Shown: one piece after another, positions 6,292 through 6,690 of the stretch
Layout of the letters: each line of letters opens with the position of its first letter
Numbering within the stretch: the first letter of the stretch is position 1
DNA from: Pseudomonadota bacterium
GTDB taxonomy: Bacteria; Desulfobacterota; Syntrophobacteria; Syntrophobacterales; Syntrophobacteraceae
DNA length: 6,690 nt
Assembly: GCA_023442755.1 (NCBI GenBank)
Contig: JAEZXS010000369.1
Span: 1 to 6,690 of the forward strand
Reading direction: 5' to 3'
The notes under the pieces: generated by a model
Databases searched by the model: none
Told to the model about the DNA's origin: nothing
Seen by the model: only the letters and a program-made list of their open reading frames with translations
Made by a program: the position numbers and the translations under genes

Positions 6292-6690
6292 AAGGGCAGG
6301 TAAGTACGGCCAAAATCGACAGCCCCGTAGGCCGGATAGAAACGAGACCGGAAGTATCCGTGGTGATCCCTCTGCATAACGAAGCGACGACCCTGGATGA
6401 ATTGTACCGCCGCGTGCGCGCCACCATGGAAAGCATGAACTACTCCTGGGAACTGGTCCTGGTAAACGACGGAAGCACGGACGATACGCCGCTAATCCTG
6501 GACTCGCTGTATAAAGAAGATCGCCGCGTGGTCGTGGTGCACCTCAGAAGGAATTACGGGCAAACCCCGGCGCTCATGGCCGGTTTCCACCATGCGCGCG
6601 GGGAATTGATCGTTTCCCTCGACGGAGACCTGCAGCATGCTCCCGAAGAAATCCCCAACTTCTTGAATAAGATCGCGGAAGGCTACGACA
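6288..6690 (+). CDS. GT2-family glycosyltransferase, ArnC/DPM1/FlmF-like, 3' truncated by the window
   Basis: The first 134 codons of a gene that continues past the right edge. After a short N-terminal extension of about 21 residues, a classic GT-A GT2 domain begins. It shows PEVSVVIPLHNE (21-32), the nucleotide-binding ELVLVNDGSTDDT (55-67), HLRRNYGQTPALMAGFHHARGE (85-106) and the DxD metal motif in SLDGDLQHAPEEIP (110-123, Asp112 and Asp114). The RNYGQ...AGF...LDGDLQ...PEEIP pattern is typical of enzymes that move a sugar from a nucleotide donor to polyprenyl or dolichyl phosphate (ArnC, GtrB, DPM1, FlmF). Such enzymes act at the cytoplasmic face of the inner membrane. Whether it carries C-terminal membrane helices, as ArnC and GtrB do, cannot be seen. 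It starts with GTG in a GTGA overlap with the deacetylase stop, so the two proteins are probably made together and act on the same lipid-linked sugar. Donor sugar is unknown. Confidence 0.88.
   Translation, partial: MKGQVSTAKIDSPVGRIETRPEVSVVIPLHNEATTLDELYRRVRATMESMNYSWELVLVNDGSTDDTPLILDSLYKEDRRVVVVHLRRNYGQTPALMAGFHHARGELIVSLDGDLQHAPEEIPNFLNKIAEGYD

Overview
The window looks like a chromosomal segment of a moderately GC-rich Gram-negative bacterium. Four proteins point to a double-membrane envelope: a TolC-type outer-membrane factor, an MlaC/Ttg2D-type periplasmic lipid-binding protein, an MMPL/RND exporter, and a polyprenyl-phosphate glycosyltransferase paired with a ChbG/HpnK (YdjC-fold) deacetylase. 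The combination and protein style are reminiscent of Desulfobacterota (former Deltaproteobacteria, for example Syntrophobacterales). That placement is an impression from the protein sequences and was not tested. No mobile element, CRISPR array, tRNA or rRNA is visible, and all reading frames are intact.

Layout: (1) Positions 3-140 (+) hold the last 45 codons of purH, ending at a perfect 16-bp hairpin with A and T tracts on its flanks (159-201). The hairpin can terminate both purH and the convergent operon. (2) Positions 5118 down to 296 (-) form a tight three-gene operon: a TolC-family protein, a 920-residue MMPL/RND transporter resembling HpnN, and an MlaC-like protein resembling HpnM. The gaps are 47 and 3 bases. 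(3) Positions 5119-5418 are a divergent intergenic region with a candidate promoter for the leftward operon and a hairpin plus TTCGAA repeats just ahead of the rightward genes. (4) Positions 5419-6690 (+) hold a ChbG/HpnK-type deacetylase whose stop overlaps by 4 bases the start of an ArnC/DPM1-like GT2 glycosyltransferase, which runs off the window.

Working model (inference): the leftward operon would move a lipid, perhaps a hopanoid or another apolar lipid, from the inner membrane through the periplasm toward the outer membrane. The MMPL protein would act as pump, the MlaC-like protein as soluble lipid carrier and the TolC-like protein as outer-membrane component. The rightward pair would load an N-acetyl sugar on a polyprenyl phosphate carrier and deacetylate it, as described for the NaxD/FlmF2 pair of Francisella lipid A modification. 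Both arms contain families first named from hopanoid clusters (HpnM, HpnN, HpnK), but no cyclase or other diagnostic hopanoid gene lies inside the window, so the substrate is open.
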